Of a stretch of DNA of 64,000 nt, positions 1-8,107 are shown in pieces. Location of the stretch: contig JAQSDM010000005.1 in assembly GCA_029945945.1 (NCBI GenBank), positions 248,001-312,000 on the forward strand, given 5' to 3'. The notes beneath the pieces were generated by a model that had not been told where the DNA came from, did not search any database, and saw only the letters and a program-made list of their open reading frames with translations. This stretch comes from Algoriphagus sp. (lineage in GTDB: Bacteria; Bacteroidota; Bacteroidia; Cytophagales; Cyclobacteriaceae). A program made the translations under genes and the position numbers. The stretch's first letter is position 1. The number at the start of each line of letters is the position of its first letter.

Positions 1-126
1 GAATATTTTGAATTGGGCTATATGCGACCGGACTTGATCCTGAAAGACCTGATCAAAATTCTTCATCCCAACTTGCTTCCTGACTATGAGTTGTATTTTT
101 ACAGACAACTCGATGAAAAGAAATAG
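1..126 (+). CDS. ABC transporter substrate-binding protein, C-terminal fragment (5' end outside window)
   Basis: An open frame runs from base 1 to a TAG at 124-126 and encodes 41 residues ending in FYRQLDEKK. The text (GYMRPDLILKDLIKILHP...) resembles the extreme C-terminus of periplasmic BtuF/FecB-type binding proteins, where 'RPDLILKDL..I.HP' is a common ending. The permease gene begins inside this frame at 113, a 14-base overlap typical of translational coupling. With the next two genes it would form a binding protein-permease-ATPase importer for an iron chelate or cobalamin. The family call rests on the short C-terminus plus context. Confidence 0.75.
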   Translation, partial: EYFELGYMRPDLILKDLIKILHPNLLPDYELYFYRQLDEKK

Positions 127-1144
127 CACTCCCATTTTCCTTTTTGCAAGCTTGATCCTGTTGATTCTGAGCTTCCTGCTCAATATCAGTTTGGGTTCGG
201 TCTCTATTCCTCCCGGAGAAATCCTCGAAGGGATTTTCAATGGAAATTGGGAGAAAGCCTCCCGTGAACAAATCATTTTGAATTACCGACTTCCCAAAGC
301 GCTTGTAGCGATTTTCGCAGGAATTGGCTTAAGTCTGAGCGGACTTCAGATGCAGACTTTTTTCAGAAATCCGCTTGCCGGGCCTTTTGTGTTGGGGATC
401 AGTTCGGGAGCGGGATTGGGTGTAGCGATACTGATGCTGGCAGGTTCAGCTTTGGGTTTTGCAGCAGCCGGAGTGGGGATCAATCCTTGGGCGATTGTTT
501 TTGCAGGGACATTGGGAGCCGGACTTGTGTTGGTTTTGGTGAGTTTGGTAGCGTGGCGGGTGCGGGACAGCATGACGCTTTTGATCGTAGGATTGATGTT
601 CGGTTCCGCAGTTTCCGCGATCGTTTCTGTTCTCTCGTATTTCTCGGGAGCCGAGGCGTTGAAGCTTTTTACCGTCTGGTCAATGGGAAGTCTCGGCGGT
701 CTTGGCTGGACGCAAGTTGGCGTGTTGGGATTGGCGCTTTTGCTGGGAGTTATTCCGGTGATTTTCTCTGTAAAATCTTACAATGCCATGCTCATGGGAG
801 AGGCTTATGCACAAAGCATGGGGATCAATCCCAACAGACTTCGCTGGCTGATGATCCTGAGTACAGGGCTTTTGGCGGGAAGTATCACAGCATTTTGCGG
901 ACCGATTGCATTTATCGGAATTGCGGTGCCGCATCTGGCGAGGATTGTCTGGAAGACAGCGGATCATCGGGTGCTTTTCCCGGCTTCTGCGCTGATCGGG
1001 GCGATTTTGCTTTTGCTTTGCGATGCAATGGGACAGCTTCCGGGTTCGGCCCAAACTCTTCCAATCAATGCCGTAACTTCCCTGATCGGCGCGCCGATTG
1101 TGATTGGTTTGGTGCTTCGAAAAAACTTCAGCAAGGAATTCTAA
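113..1144 (+). CDS. FecCD/BtuC-family ABC transporter permease
   Basis: Inner-membrane permease of the type II (BtuC-like) importers that move ferric siderophores, heme or cobalamin. The 343-residue length, about ten hydrophobic segments, the FRNPLAGP motif near residue 85 and the GPIAFIGIAVPHLAR motif in the C-terminal third are hallmarks of the family. An upstream in-frame start at 86 exists, but the ATG at 113 (MKRNSTPIF) gives the usual positively charged N-terminus and overlaps the binding-protein gene by 14 bases. The ATPase follows after 3 bases, so the three genes form one operon. The substrate cannot be decided from the sequence. Confidence 0.93.
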   Translation: MKRNSTPIFLFASLILLILSFLLNISLGSVSIPPGEILEGIFNGNWEKASREQIILNYRLPKALVAIFAGIGLSLSGLQMQTFFRNPLAGPFVLGISSGAGLGVAILMLAGSALGFAAAGVGINPWAIVFAGTLGAGLVLVLVSLVAWRVRDSMTLLIVGLMFGSAVSAIVSVLSYFSGAEALKLFTVWSMGSLGGLGWTQVGVLGLALLLGVIPVIFSVKSYNAMLMGEAYAQSMGINPNRLRWLMILSTGLLAGSITAFCGPIAFIGIAVPHLARIVWKTADHRVLFPASALIGAILLLLCDAMGQLPGSAQTLPINAVTSLIGAPIVIGLVLRKNFSKEF

Positions 1145-1147
1145 GTC

Positions 1148-2128
1148 ATGGCAAATCCAGCAATCATCGGAAAAAATCTCAGCCTTGGCTACGCAAAAGG
1201 GAAAGCGCGCAAAGAGATCCTGACCGGACTCGACTTTCAGCTTTTTCCCGGGCAACTCACCTGTTTGTTGGGTCCAAATGGAGTGGGGAAATCCACGCTA
1301 ATCAAAGCGATTTTGGGTCAGCTGAAGCCCTGGAAAGGTGAGTTGATTTTGGATGGGCAACCCATCGGAACTTACACCCATCTTGATCTTGCAAGGAAAC
1401 TTTCCGTCGTATTGACCGAGCCTTTTTTGCCGGGGAATATGACCGTCGGGCAACTCGTTGCTTTGGGGAGAATCCCTCATACCGGCTGGACTGGGAAACT
1501 TGGATCTTCAGATTTGGAAGCGGTGGAAAAGGCACTTTCGGTAACCAAAATTCAATATTTGAAAGAGGAGCGATTAGCTGAGATCAGCGATGGTCAGCGC
1601 CAAAAAGCGATGATCGCCCGTGCTTTGGCACAGGATGGAAAGATTATGATTTTGGACGAACCTACGGCTCATTTGGACTTGGTGAATCGGTTTGAAATCA
1701 TGCATCTGCTGCGTGAGATCGCCAAAAATCAAGGGAAAGCGATCCTCGTCGTGACACATGATCTGGAGATTGCACTGGAGACGGCTGATCAGTTTTGGTT
1801 GCTGAATTGCGGCACTCCGCTGATCTCAGGCATGCCGGAGGAATTGGTGATTTCCGGGCAGATCAATCAGCTCCTACCCGGGGATCAATTCAGGTTTAGT
1901 TTGGAAAGAGGGAGGATTGAGAAAAAGTTGGAAGTTGGAAGTTGGAAGTTGGAAGGCAATGCTGATCTCATTTTCTGGGTGAGAAAAGCGCTGGAAAAAG
2001 CGGGTATTTCAGGTTCTAATTTGACAATTCAGGTGGAGGAAAATTCATTTTCGGTTTTGGTAAATGGAGAAAATCGGTTTACTGAATTGAGGGAATTGGT
2101 TGATTTTTTGGGAGCCAAGTCGAAATAA
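1148..2128 (+). CDS. ABC transporter ATP-binding protein (FepC/BtuD-like)
   Basis: Cytoplasmic ATPase that drives the importer encoded just upstream. Walker A (GPNGVGKST) is near residue 43. The signature is the variant ISDGQRQK in place of LSGGQ-R. Walker B (MILDEPTAHLD) and the switch histidine (VVTHD) follow. The 326 residues exceed the usual ~255: about 75 extra C-terminal residues follow the nucleotide-binding domain. Four 7-bp direct repeats at 1926-1953 encode KLEVGSWKLE at the junction of that extension. Neither the role of the extension nor its presence in relatives can be judged here. Confidence 0.92.
   Translation: MANPAIIGKNLSLGYAKGKARKEILTGLDFQLFPGQLTCLLGPNGVGKSTLIKAILGQLKPWKGELILDGQPIGTYTHLDLARKLSVVLTEPFLPGNMTVGQLVALGRIPHTGWTGKLGSSDLEAVEKALSVTKIQYLKEERLAEISDGQRQKAMIARALAQDGKIMILDEPTAHLDLVNRFEIMHLLREIAKNQGKAILVVTHDLEIALETADQFWLLNCGTPLISGMPEELVISGQINQLLPGDQFRFSLERGRIEKKLEVGSWKLEGNADLIFWVRKALEKAGISGSNLTIQVEENSFSVLVNGENRFTELRELVDFLGAKSK
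1926..1953 (+). repeat. Four perfect tandem copies of AGTTGGA inside the ATPase gene
   Basis: The 7-mer AGTTGGA is repeated four times without mismatch inside the reading frame of the ABC ATPase. Such short word repeats are otherwise seen here between genes (2.2-2.6, 4.2-4.5 and 29.7-29.8 kb). The unit is not a multiple of three, so gain or loss of one copy would shift the frame. Confidence 0.85.
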
Positions 2129-2565
2129 ACTTTCTTGTTTTAGACCACGGAGGACGCTGAGGTTAAATTAGAGGTCACGGAGTTTTTTTTAACCGCAAAG
2201 AACTCAAAGGTTCGCGAAGGAATTAAGGAGGATTAATTGGAAGGGACTGAACCATAATTACCACAGAGTTGCACAGAGGTTTCACGACTTGCCCGCCGCG
2301 GCGGGGAGTAACATTGAGCTAAGATCTGTGAGAATCTGCGAAATTGATCAGCGAGAATCTGCGGGAGATTTTAAGACTTTGTGTTTTCATATTTTCATTG
2401 GCACATACTTATAATATACTTCAGTTTGAAAAGTTTCAAATAGGACGATTTGGTAAATTTTCTCCCGCAAAGCCGCCGAGAGAAATCTGAAGTCTGAAGT
2501 GAGAAAGCAGAAGTTTGAAATCTGAAAAAATCCGAATTCATACATCCGAAATCATAAATCCAAAA
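2129..2565. other. Intergenic stretch of degenerate word-like repeats, no gene seen
   Basis: This 437-base gap has no credible reading frame. It is made of short near-repeats: variants of CACGGAG and CACAGAG (about 2145-2285), GAGAATCTGCG twice (about 2330 and 2350), and CTGAAGTCTGAAG/TTTGAAATCTGAAA words (about 2487-2528). It also has a GC-rich CCCGCCGCGGCGGG palindrome near 2290. It lies between the ABC operon and the convergent GlcG-like gene. No terminator with a clear T-run was found. Confidence 0.6.
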
Positions 2566-3018
2566 TCAATATGCCTTCACCCCAGCATCCGCTATTATCC
2601 CATCCTGTGCAGAGGTTACTCCTGAAACACCGATGGAACCTACGATTACTCCGTCTTTGAAAATCGGGAGTCCGCCTTCGATCGCAGCTACATTAGGAAG
2701 GGATAAAACACCCGGATTTGCTACAACTGCATCCTGAAAAACTTTGGTAGATCTTTTGAACAGTGCCGCGGACTTGGCTTTTGCCTGGGCTACTTCGATA
2801 CTTCCGATTTGAGTTCCATCCACTTTTCGGAGGGAAATCAAGTTTCCACTTGCATCCATCACCACAATCACCACTGTCCAATTATCTTGTTTTGCCCGGG
2901 ATTCGGCTGCATCAGAAATTCGTTTTGCATCCTCCAAAGTCAGATAAGGCTGCATGGCAGACTGAGCAAATGAGAAAAATGGAAGTAAAACGAGAGCAAT
3001 AATTAATAGCTTTTTCAT
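2566..3018 (-). CDS. Secreted GlcG/HbpS-family (DUF336) protein
   Basis: Small exported protein of the GlcG/HbpS family (Haem_degrading/DUF336 domain). Members bind heme or small metabolites, and several have no proven reaction. The first ~20 residues are a Sec signal peptide (MKKLLIIALVLLPFFSFAQS). The rest contains the family landmarks: LTLEDAKRI at the start, a VVDASGNL-like stretch (VVMDASGNLISL), and the C-terminal GGLPI...GVIVGSIGVSG loop. The 150 residues match a single domain plus signal. It stands alone, convergent to the ABC operon. A link to the siderophore/heme-type importer is only positional. Confidence 0.88.
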   Translation of the reverse strand: MKKLLIIALVLLPFFSFAQSAMQPYLTLEDAKRISDAAESRAKQDNWTVVIVVMDASGNLISLRKVDGTQIGSIEVAQAKAKSAALFKRSTKVFQDAVVANPGVLSLPNVAAIEGGLPIFKDGVIVGSIGVSGVTSAQDGIIADAGVKAY

Positions 3019-3132
3019 GGTTGCGTTTGGGTTTGGTTAGTAAAGTAAGTTACTGATTTTTTGCAGGGCTGCCTAAAACCGTTAAATTGAAATCATAATC
3101 TACTGTAACCACCCACCTAACAACTTGATTTG

Positions 3133-4233
3133 ATGAAGAATTTTTCCAGAAGAGATACCCTGAAAACATTAGCCCTGGGTTCAGGGCTTGGTATGTTTTC
3201 ACCTCTTACCCTGCTAGCCGGCAATCCTCCAAAAAAAGATAAACTAGGCATCGCCCTGGTTGGGCTTGGGTATTACAGTTCGGATCTGCTGGCTCCGGCG
3301 CTTCAGCAAACAGCCAATTGCTACCTGGCAGGAATCGTGACCGGCGTACCAAACAAAGCTGAAATCTGGAAAGCGAAGTATAACATTCCGGCCAAAAACG
3401 TCTACAACTACAAGAATTTCGACACAATCGTTGACAATCCGGATATCGATGTTGTCTACATAGTACTTCCTCCATCGATGCATGCCGAGTACACGATCCG
3501 TGCTGCAAAAGCCGGCAAACATGTTTGGTGTGAGAAGCCCATGGCGATGACAGTGGAGGAATGCCAATCCATGATTGATGCCTGCAAAGCAAATAATGTT
3601 TCTCTTTCGATTGGATATCGATGCCAGCACGAACCGAATACAAAGGCTTATCAAAAGATTGTAAAAGAGGGTTCCCTTGGAAAAGTACTTCAGGTTGATT
3701 GCGCAGCAGGATATAGGGAAGGGAGAACTGATCACTGGAAGCAAAAGCGCGAAATGGGGGGAGGAGTGATCTACGACATGGGCGTGTATGCGATTCAGGG
3801 TTCGCGATTGGGAACTGGCATGGAGCCGATTGCGATAAAATCTGTGAAACTATGGGCCGAAAGACCTGAGATATATAAGAATGGGTTAGGTGAAATCGTG
3901 GAGGCCCAACTCGAATATCCAGGCGGTGTGATGGCAAACATCAAAACTTCCTTCTTTGAAAACACGAATTTCCTCAATATCAAATGTGAAAAAGGGACGA
4001 TCGAAATGGCACCTTTCTCAGGCTATGAAGGAAATAAAGGGAAGAGTCCTTTGGGAGCAATCAACTTTCCTTATAAAACACCTTGGCAACAAGCCAACCA
4101 AATGGACGAGGATGCTTTGGCGATCATGGGAAATAAACCGATGCCTGTTCCGGGTGAAGAAGGTCTGAAAGATATCCGAATCGTCCAGGCAATTCTGGAA
4201 TCTGCGGAGACTGGGAAGAGGGTTTTGATTTAG
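3133..4233 (+). CDS. Tat-exported Gfo/Idh/MocA-family oxidoreductase
   Basis: NAD(P)-dependent sugar or polyol oxidoreductase of the Gfo/Idh/MocA family. A twin-arginine signal (SRRDTLK followed by a hydrophobic stretch) spans residues 5-30, so the folded protein with its cofactor is probably exported, as with glucose-fructose oxidoreductase. The Rossmann motif GLGYYS follows at about residue 45. The conserved CEKPMAMT lysine-proline motif is near 135, and the GGGVIYDMGVYAI motif carries the family Asp/His region. The ATG at 3133 is preferred over the TTG at 3130. It is a single-gene unit; the substrate is unknown. Confidence 0.9.
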   Translation: MKNFSRRDTLKTLALGSGLGMFSPLTLLAGNPPKKDKLGIALVGLGYYSSDLLAPALQQTANCYLAGIVTGVPNKAEIWKAKYNIPAKNVYNYKNFDTIVDNPDIDVVYIVLPPSMHAEYTIRAAKAGKHVWCEKPMAMTVEECQSMIDACKANNVSLSIGYRCQHEPNTKAYQKIVKEGSLGKVLQVDCAAGYREGRTDHWKQKREMGGGVIYDMGVYAIQGSRLGTGMEPIAIKSVKLWAERPEIYKNGLGEIVEAQLEYPGGVMANIKTSFFENTNFLNIKCEKGTIEMAPFSGYEGNKGKSPLGAINFPYKTPWQQANQMDEDALAIMGNKPMPVPGEEGLKDIRIVQAILESAETGKRVLI

Positions 4234-4560
4234 GGATTTAGGGAAAAGGGATTGGGAGATTGGAGATAAGAGATAGAGAGATTAGGGAAAAGGGATTGGG
4301 ATATTAGAGAATAAGAGATATAGAGATTAGAGATTGAGAAATTAAAGAACAAGGGAAAGAGGGAGCCGGGAGGTTTCCTCTTTTTGTTTTTGGACCGGTT
4401 ATCCTGCTTCCGGAGATGCAGGACAACCGAAACATAGAATGCTGAAGTTTTTTAAAACTGACAACCGATAACTTTTTAATAACGAACACAGAATCCTGAA
4501 TTTCGAATATTGAAGATTTTCAAACCGACACCAGACATCTGACCACAGTTTTTATTAACC
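4234..4560. repeat. Intergenic purine-rich word repeats upstream of marR
   Basis: Directly after the oxidoreductase stop, the sequence is built from repeats of words such as GATTAGGG, GGGATTGGGA, GAGATA and AGAGATTAG (4230-4345). From about 4440 come CAACCGATAAC, GAACACAGAATCCTGAATTTCGAATATTGAAG and similar words broken by mutation. No gene is supported. The style matches the gaps at 2.1-2.6 and 29.7-29.8 kb. Confidence 0.6.
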
Positions 4561-4586
4561 TATAAACCCTATAAAAATACTTGGAA

Positions 4587-4620
4587 ATTGTAATCTCAAA
4601 AAGAAATATTTATATATTTG
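4587..4620 (+). promoter_or_regulatory. Bacteroidota-type promoter of the marR gene
   Basis: TATATTTG at 4613-4620 matches the -7 consensus TAnnTTTG, with ATTG at 4587-4590 as a plausible -33 element 22 bases upstream. Transcription would start near 4627, so the frame's upstream TTG codon at 4581 cannot be used and the ATG at 4638 is the start. The 12-mer ACCCTATAAAAA at 4566-4577 recurs exactly at 13405-13416, upstream of another such promoter. Confidence 0.6.
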
Positions 4621-4637
4621 TCACACTAATTATTGGT

Positions 4638-5084
4638 ATGACACAAGAGCAATTTGCACGGTACTCATTCCTCCTTGATCGCACCGCGCGGAAAGTAAAG
4701 CAATACGCTCAGCAGCAATTCAAGACTGGAGATTTTGACGTGACCGTCGACCAATGGCTCGTCTTGAAAAATCTCTCAGAAAACGATCATATGAGCCAAA
4801 CGGAGCTCGCCAACCTCGTTTTCAAAGATCACCCTACACTTACCCGTATCATCGATTTGCTTTGCAAAAAGGGCTATGTCGAGCGTGTACCGCATCCTCA
4901 GGATAGACGAAGTTTTCAGCTTCACCTGACCGGAGAAGGAGTGTCAAAAGTCACCTCGCTTCGTCCAAAGATTCTCGAGATTCGCGAAAAAGCCTGGGAA
5001 AATTTGAGTGAACATGACTTTGATGAGTTCAAGAGAATCCTCAATACAATTTATCAGAACCTTGACGGGGGAGAAGAAGAATAA
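4638..5084 (+). CDS. MarR-family transcriptional regulator
   Basis: A 148-residue winged-helix repressor-type regulator. Helical dimerisation segments flank a central wHTH: MSQTELANLVFKDHPTLTRI is the recognition region and the wing is RVPHPQDRRSFQLHLT, with the family D-R-R signature. The start is set at 4638 because the predicted promoter lies over the alternative TTG start. It sits 72 bases upstream of the ferredoxin reductase gene. An inverted repeat of the size used by MarR dimers lies between the two genes, and a half-site (CTAATTA) lies at 4626-4632 in its own leader, suggesting autoregulation. The ligand is unknown. Confidence 0.92.
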   Translation: MTQEQFARYSFLLDRTARKVKQYAQQQFKTGDFDVTVDQWLVLKNLSENDHMSQTELANLVFKDHPTLTRIIDLLCKKGYVERVPHPQDRRSFQLHLTGEGVSKVTSLRPKILEIREKAWENLSEHDFDEFKRILNTIYQNLDGGEEE

Positions 5085-5085
5085 G

Positions 5086-5103
5086 TAATTAGCATACTAA
5101 TTA
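5086..5103. promoter_or_regulatory. Perfect inverted repeat, candidate MarR operator
   Basis: TAATTAG (5086-5092), spacer CATA, CTAATTA (5097-5103): a perfect 7-bp dyad, 18 bp overall, the size bound by a MarR dimer. It starts one base after the marR stop codon and touches a weak -7 box (TATATTTA, 5102-5109) for the reductase gene. The same CTAATTA half-site occurs just upstream of the marR start. Confidence 0.6.
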
Positions 5104-5156
5104 TATTTACACGAACAAAAGTATTTATCCAGGGTTTTCCCATAAAAAATAAAGCC

Positions 5157-6161
5157 ATGATTCACACAGACCTTTGCATCATCGGAGCCGGCCCGGTTGG
5201 CCTTTTTGCAGTTTTTGAAGCAGGTTTGCTCAAAATGCGCTGCCACCTGATCGATGCCCTCCCACAAGTGGGCGGTCAGCTTTCGGAGATCTATCCTCAG
5301 AAGCCTATCTATGATATTCCCGGTTACCCTGAGGTCAATGCCCAGGATCTTGTGAATAATCTGATGGAGCAGGCGAAGCCATTCCAGCCGACTTTCACGT
5401 TGGGAGAGCGAGTGGATCATCTGGATAAACAAGCTGACGGTTCTTTTATCGTAACCACAAGCGATAAGACGCATGTTCATGCTAAAGTGATTATCATCGC
5501 CGGCGGCCTGGGCTGCTTCGAACCAAGAAAGCCAGTTTTGGGAAATCTGGAAGAATTCGAAGGCAAAGGAATTACCTACATGGTAAAGAATCCGGAGACC
5601 TTCCGAAATAAAAAAGTTGTCCTTGCCGGCGGAGGAGACTCTGCACTCGATTGGGCGATTTTCTTGTCAAAAGTGGCAAAGCGTGTGACGCTCGTTCACA
5701 GAAATGAAACCTTCCGCGGAGCACCTGATTCTGCTTCGAAAGTATTTGATCTGGCTAATAAAGGTAAAATTGACCTTATTTTGTCCGCCAATCTGAAGGA
5801 AGTAACCGGAAACGGTACACTTGAAAAGGTTGTTTTGGAAGGTAAAAACAAAGAAGAAATCAACATTGATGCGGATTACCTGATCCCACTATTTGGATTG
5901 AGTCCAAAGCTCGGCCCGATTGCAGACTGGGGACTGAGCATCGACAAAAACGCCATCGAAGTAGATACCCGTGACTATTCCACCGGAGTGGAGCGAATCT
6001 ATGCGATCGGTGATATCAACACCTATCCGGGCAAACTGAAACTGATCCTTTGTGGATTCCACGAGGCAGCAATCATGATGCATTCAGCTTTCAAGTTTGT
6101 CTATCCGGATCAGAAACTGAGTTTCAAATACACGACTGTAAATGGAGTGAACTCATTTTAA
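5157..6161 (+). CDS. Ferredoxin-NADP+ reductase, thioredoxin-reductase type
   Basis: FAD enzyme that transfers electrons between NADPH and ferredoxin. The FAD-binding GAGPVG motif is at residues 10-15 and the NADPH-binding GGGDSALDW motif is near 160. The redox CxxC of true thioredoxin reductase is absent, which marks the YumC-like FNR subgroup. PxYDIPGYP near residue 60 and the C-terminal AIGDINTYPGKLKLILCGFHEA region also fit that group. The 334 residues are a normal length. It is followed 74 bases later by a 2Fe-2S ferredoxin, its probable partner, and preceded by a MarR regulator with an operator candidate in the gap. Confidence 0.93.
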   Translation: MIHTDLCIIGAGPVGLFAVFEAGLLKMRCHLIDALPQVGGQLSEIYPQKPIYDIPGYPEVNAQDLVNNLMEQAKPFQPTFTLGERVDHLDKQADGSFIVTTSDKTHVHAKVIIIAGGLGCFEPRKPVLGNLEEFEGKGITYMVKNPETFRNKKVVLAGGGDSALDWAIFLSKVAKRVTLVHRNETFRGAPDSASKVFDLANKGKIDLILSANLKEVTGNGTLEKVVLEGKNKEEINIDADYLIPLFGLSPKLGPIADWGLSIDKNAIEVDTRDYSTGVERIYAIGDINTYPGKLKLILCGFHEAAIMMHSAFKFVYPDQKLSFKYTTVNGVNSF

Positions 6162-6235
6162 TCCTCCAAGAAAGTCAGACTTATTATTGAACCTCCTATT
6201 GGTTTTTTCCTGGGGCTAAATCCTATTATTGCACT

Positions 6236-6559
6236 ATGATTACTTTCACTGTAGAAGATCACGACGGCAACCGTCAAGAACACGAAGCACCGGATGACAT
6301 GGGCCTGAGCCTGATGGAAATCCTCAAAGCGTATGAATATCCGGTTTTGGCTACCTGCGGAGGTATGGCGCTTTGTGCGACTTGCCATGTGGAGATACTG
6401 GAAGGAAAAGATGCGCTTGGACATGCGACCGATGTGGAGCTGGACCAGCTTGAAAACCTGCCGGAATACTATCCGACTTCCCGCCTTGCCTGCCAAATCC
6501 GAATCGGAGAAATCCTCGAAGGTGCCGTAGTGAAGCTTAGGGGAGAGGACGTCGTTTAA
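6236..6559 (+). CDS. 2Fe-2S ferredoxin (adrenodoxin-like)
   Basis: Soluble one-electron carrier of 107 residues. The cluster ligands are visible as C41, C47, C50 and C86 (CGGMALCATC then SRLACQI), the adrenodoxin-type spacing C-x5-C-x2-C...C. It lies directly downstream of the ferredoxin reductase and is its likely redox partner, with MarR upstream as the likely regulator. Its last 15 codons (ILEGAVVKLRGEDVV) and following sequence, including a terminator, reappear downstream of the next gene and again, more diverged, after the gene beyond that. Confidence 0.95.
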   Translation: MITFTVEDHDGNRQEHEAPDDMGLSLMEILKAYEYPVLATCGGMALCATCHVEILEGKDALGHATDVELDQLENLPEYYPTSRLACQIRIGEILEGAVVKLRGEDVV

Positions 6560-6580
6560 AGAAGCAAGACTCAAGACTGC

Positions 6581-6608
6581 AAAAACCACCTGATACGGGT
6601 GGTTTTTT
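6581..6608 (+). terminator. Rho-independent terminator of the ferredoxin operon
   Basis: AAAAACCACC and GGTGGTTTTT pair around a short loop (TGATACG), followed by more T. A second version of the same terminator lies at 7845-7874. Confidence 0.85.
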
Positions 6609-6721
6609 ACTTTTTTTATAAGTGGATATTTTCTGATCAAAATCAGTCCATTAGGAGGAATTTAGTCATAATATTTTCCTCAATTTCTATCAAACTTCTA
6701 CTGAATAAATACTTAGAAGCT

Positions 6722-7762
6722 ATGAAAAAGACTTCATTCTTCCCGGTAAGATTTTTGGCAATGGCATTGATTATCTTCTTTTTCTCCTGCTCCAGCAGCA
6801 GCGACGAGGATTCCAGCCCGATTATTCCAGCCCCACCGGTTTCTCCCGAAAATTTCCCTTTTTCTGACTTGGGAGGCGGAAGATTGCTCTACGAAAGCGC
6901 AGGTGAAACTTTTGGAAGCCTTATCCTGGCCGATAACACCAGGAAGACAATTTCCAAGTTCACTCTGGAAGGATTGCATTATGGTTATAAAATCTCTCCG
7001 GATGGGGAATTAATGGCTTATTCAGCAAAAACAGATCTGATTAATCATGAATATGGAATTTTTGTTTGTTCAAACATTGGCAAAAACACCAAACGGCTTA
7101 TTGATACCAAAAAAAACGGCTTTAATCCGGGATGGACCCCTGATGGATCCAAGATTATCTTTTGGGGTTTGGAAAGCTCCGGTACCAGCAGTTATTCACT
7201 TTATTCCATCAACAAGGATGGTACGAATCTTTTAAAAATCACGAATCAAACCACCAATTTGAGTTTTAGCGCTCCTTCCATTTCGAGCTCTGGATTAATT
7301 GTATTTTCCACCAATACAGGATATGGAAATCCAATCAATGAGGCTGGGATTTATTTATTTGACCCTTCCAATCAAAAGCTAGAACGAATCATCCCCTTGG
7401 AAACCGCGAAGTTTTTTGAATCTCCCAATTTTTCTCCGGATGGGTCAAAAATTGCCTTTTTAAGATTGACTCGAATTCTGGAGGAATATAAACTTATTGA
7501 AATTATTCTTTGGGACGTCAACAGCAAGTCCATCAGTGTTTTGAGCAGCGTGAATGCCTCTGGCTCCACAGAATACAATTTTCCTGATTTCGGGAATCAA
7601 GTAACACTCGCCTGGTCACCTGACGGAAGCAAAATCATCTTTAACGTCCCTGAAGGGAATTTGACATCGCACCTCTATGTAGTCAACTCCGACGGATCAA
7701 GCCTTAAAAAAATTACAGATGGAGCTAAAACTACCGACTTTAAGGTGAGTTGGGGGAGGTGA
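6722..7762 (+). CDS. TolB-like WD40/PD40 beta-propeller lipoprotein (copy 1)
   Basis: A 346-residue lipoprotein: signal peptide ending in the lipobox FFFSC, an S/D-rich linker, then a beta-propeller of PD40 blades seen as repeated SPDG motifs (ISPDGELMAYS, WTPDGSKIIFWG, FSPDGSKIAFL, WSPDGSKIIFNV). Such TolB-like proteins are cell-envelope binding or scaffold proteins; no reaction is implied. The start is the ATG at 6722 (MKKTSFF), not the frame's upstream start. It is a paralogue of the next gene. Both leaders share a CAAAAATCAGT-like stretch, and both genes are followed by a copy of the ferredoxin gene's 3' end. Confidence 0.88.
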   Translation: MKKTSFFPVRFLAMALIIFFFSCSSSSDEDSSPIIPAPPVSPENFPFSDLGGGRLLYESAGETFGSLILADNTRKTISKFTLEGLHYGYKISPDGELMAYSAKTDLINHEYGIFVCSNIGKNTKRLIDTKKNGFNPGWTPDGSKIIFWGLESSGTSSYSLYSINKDGTNLLKITNQTTNLSFSAPSISSSGLIVFSTNTGYGNPINEAGIYLFDPSNQKLERIIPLETAKFFESPNFSPDGSKIAFLRLTRILEEYKLIEIILWDVNSKSISVLSSVNASGSTEYNFPDFGNQVTLAWSPDGSKIIFNVPEGNLTSHLYVVNSDGSSLKKITDGAKTTDFKVSWGR

Positions 7763-7810
7763 TTCCTCGAAGGTGCTATGATGAAGCTGAGAGGAGAGGA
7801 TGTCGTTTAA
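7763..7810 (+). pseudogene. Duplicate of the ferredoxin gene 3' end (second copy)
   Basis: Immediately after the propeller gene's stop codon, 15 codons plus TAA encode FLEGAMMKLRGEDVV. The true ferredoxin C-terminus at 6512-6559 encodes ILEGAVVKLRGEDVV. The similarity continues through a GACTCAAGA-rich spacer into a copy of the ferredoxin terminator. No start codon or upstream ferredoxin sequence remains, so only the gene end was duplicated or kept. Confidence 0.85.
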
Positions 7811-7844
7811 GAAACAAGACTCAAGAAACAAGAGACAAGACTGC

Positions 7845-7874
7845 AAAAACCACCTGGAAACGGGTGGTTTTTTT
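7845..7874 (+). terminator. Rho-independent terminator, second copy of the ferredoxin terminator
   Basis: AAAAACCACC, loop TGGAAAC, then GGGTGGTTTTTTT. The stem and the preceding GACTGC match the terminator at 6581-6608; only the loop and spacer differ. It now serves the first propeller lipoprotein gene. The rest of the gap to 8107 is AT-rich with no gene. Confidence 0.85.
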
Positions 7875-8107
7875 GTTTTTAATTTCAATCTGGGGAAACT
7901 TGCTTGAAGCATGAACGTCTGTGACTTTTTCCGGGTAGACCTTGTGGAAAAAGAATCTTTTTTTCTATTGGAAGAACTTAAAATTCTGACAAAAATCAGT
8001 ACCCTTACTCTTAAATCATCATTGGAAAATTCGGGTAAAATACTGATATTCAGTTAGTAGTTTAGATGAAAGAGGTTCATCATTTTTCAACCTTAAATAT
8101 TCAGGCT

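Noticed and set aside
487-1341. 284-codon frame overlapping the permease and ATPase genes
   Set aside because: Shadow frame: Cys- and Arg-rich, contradicts the clear FecCD permease and ATPase reading frames.
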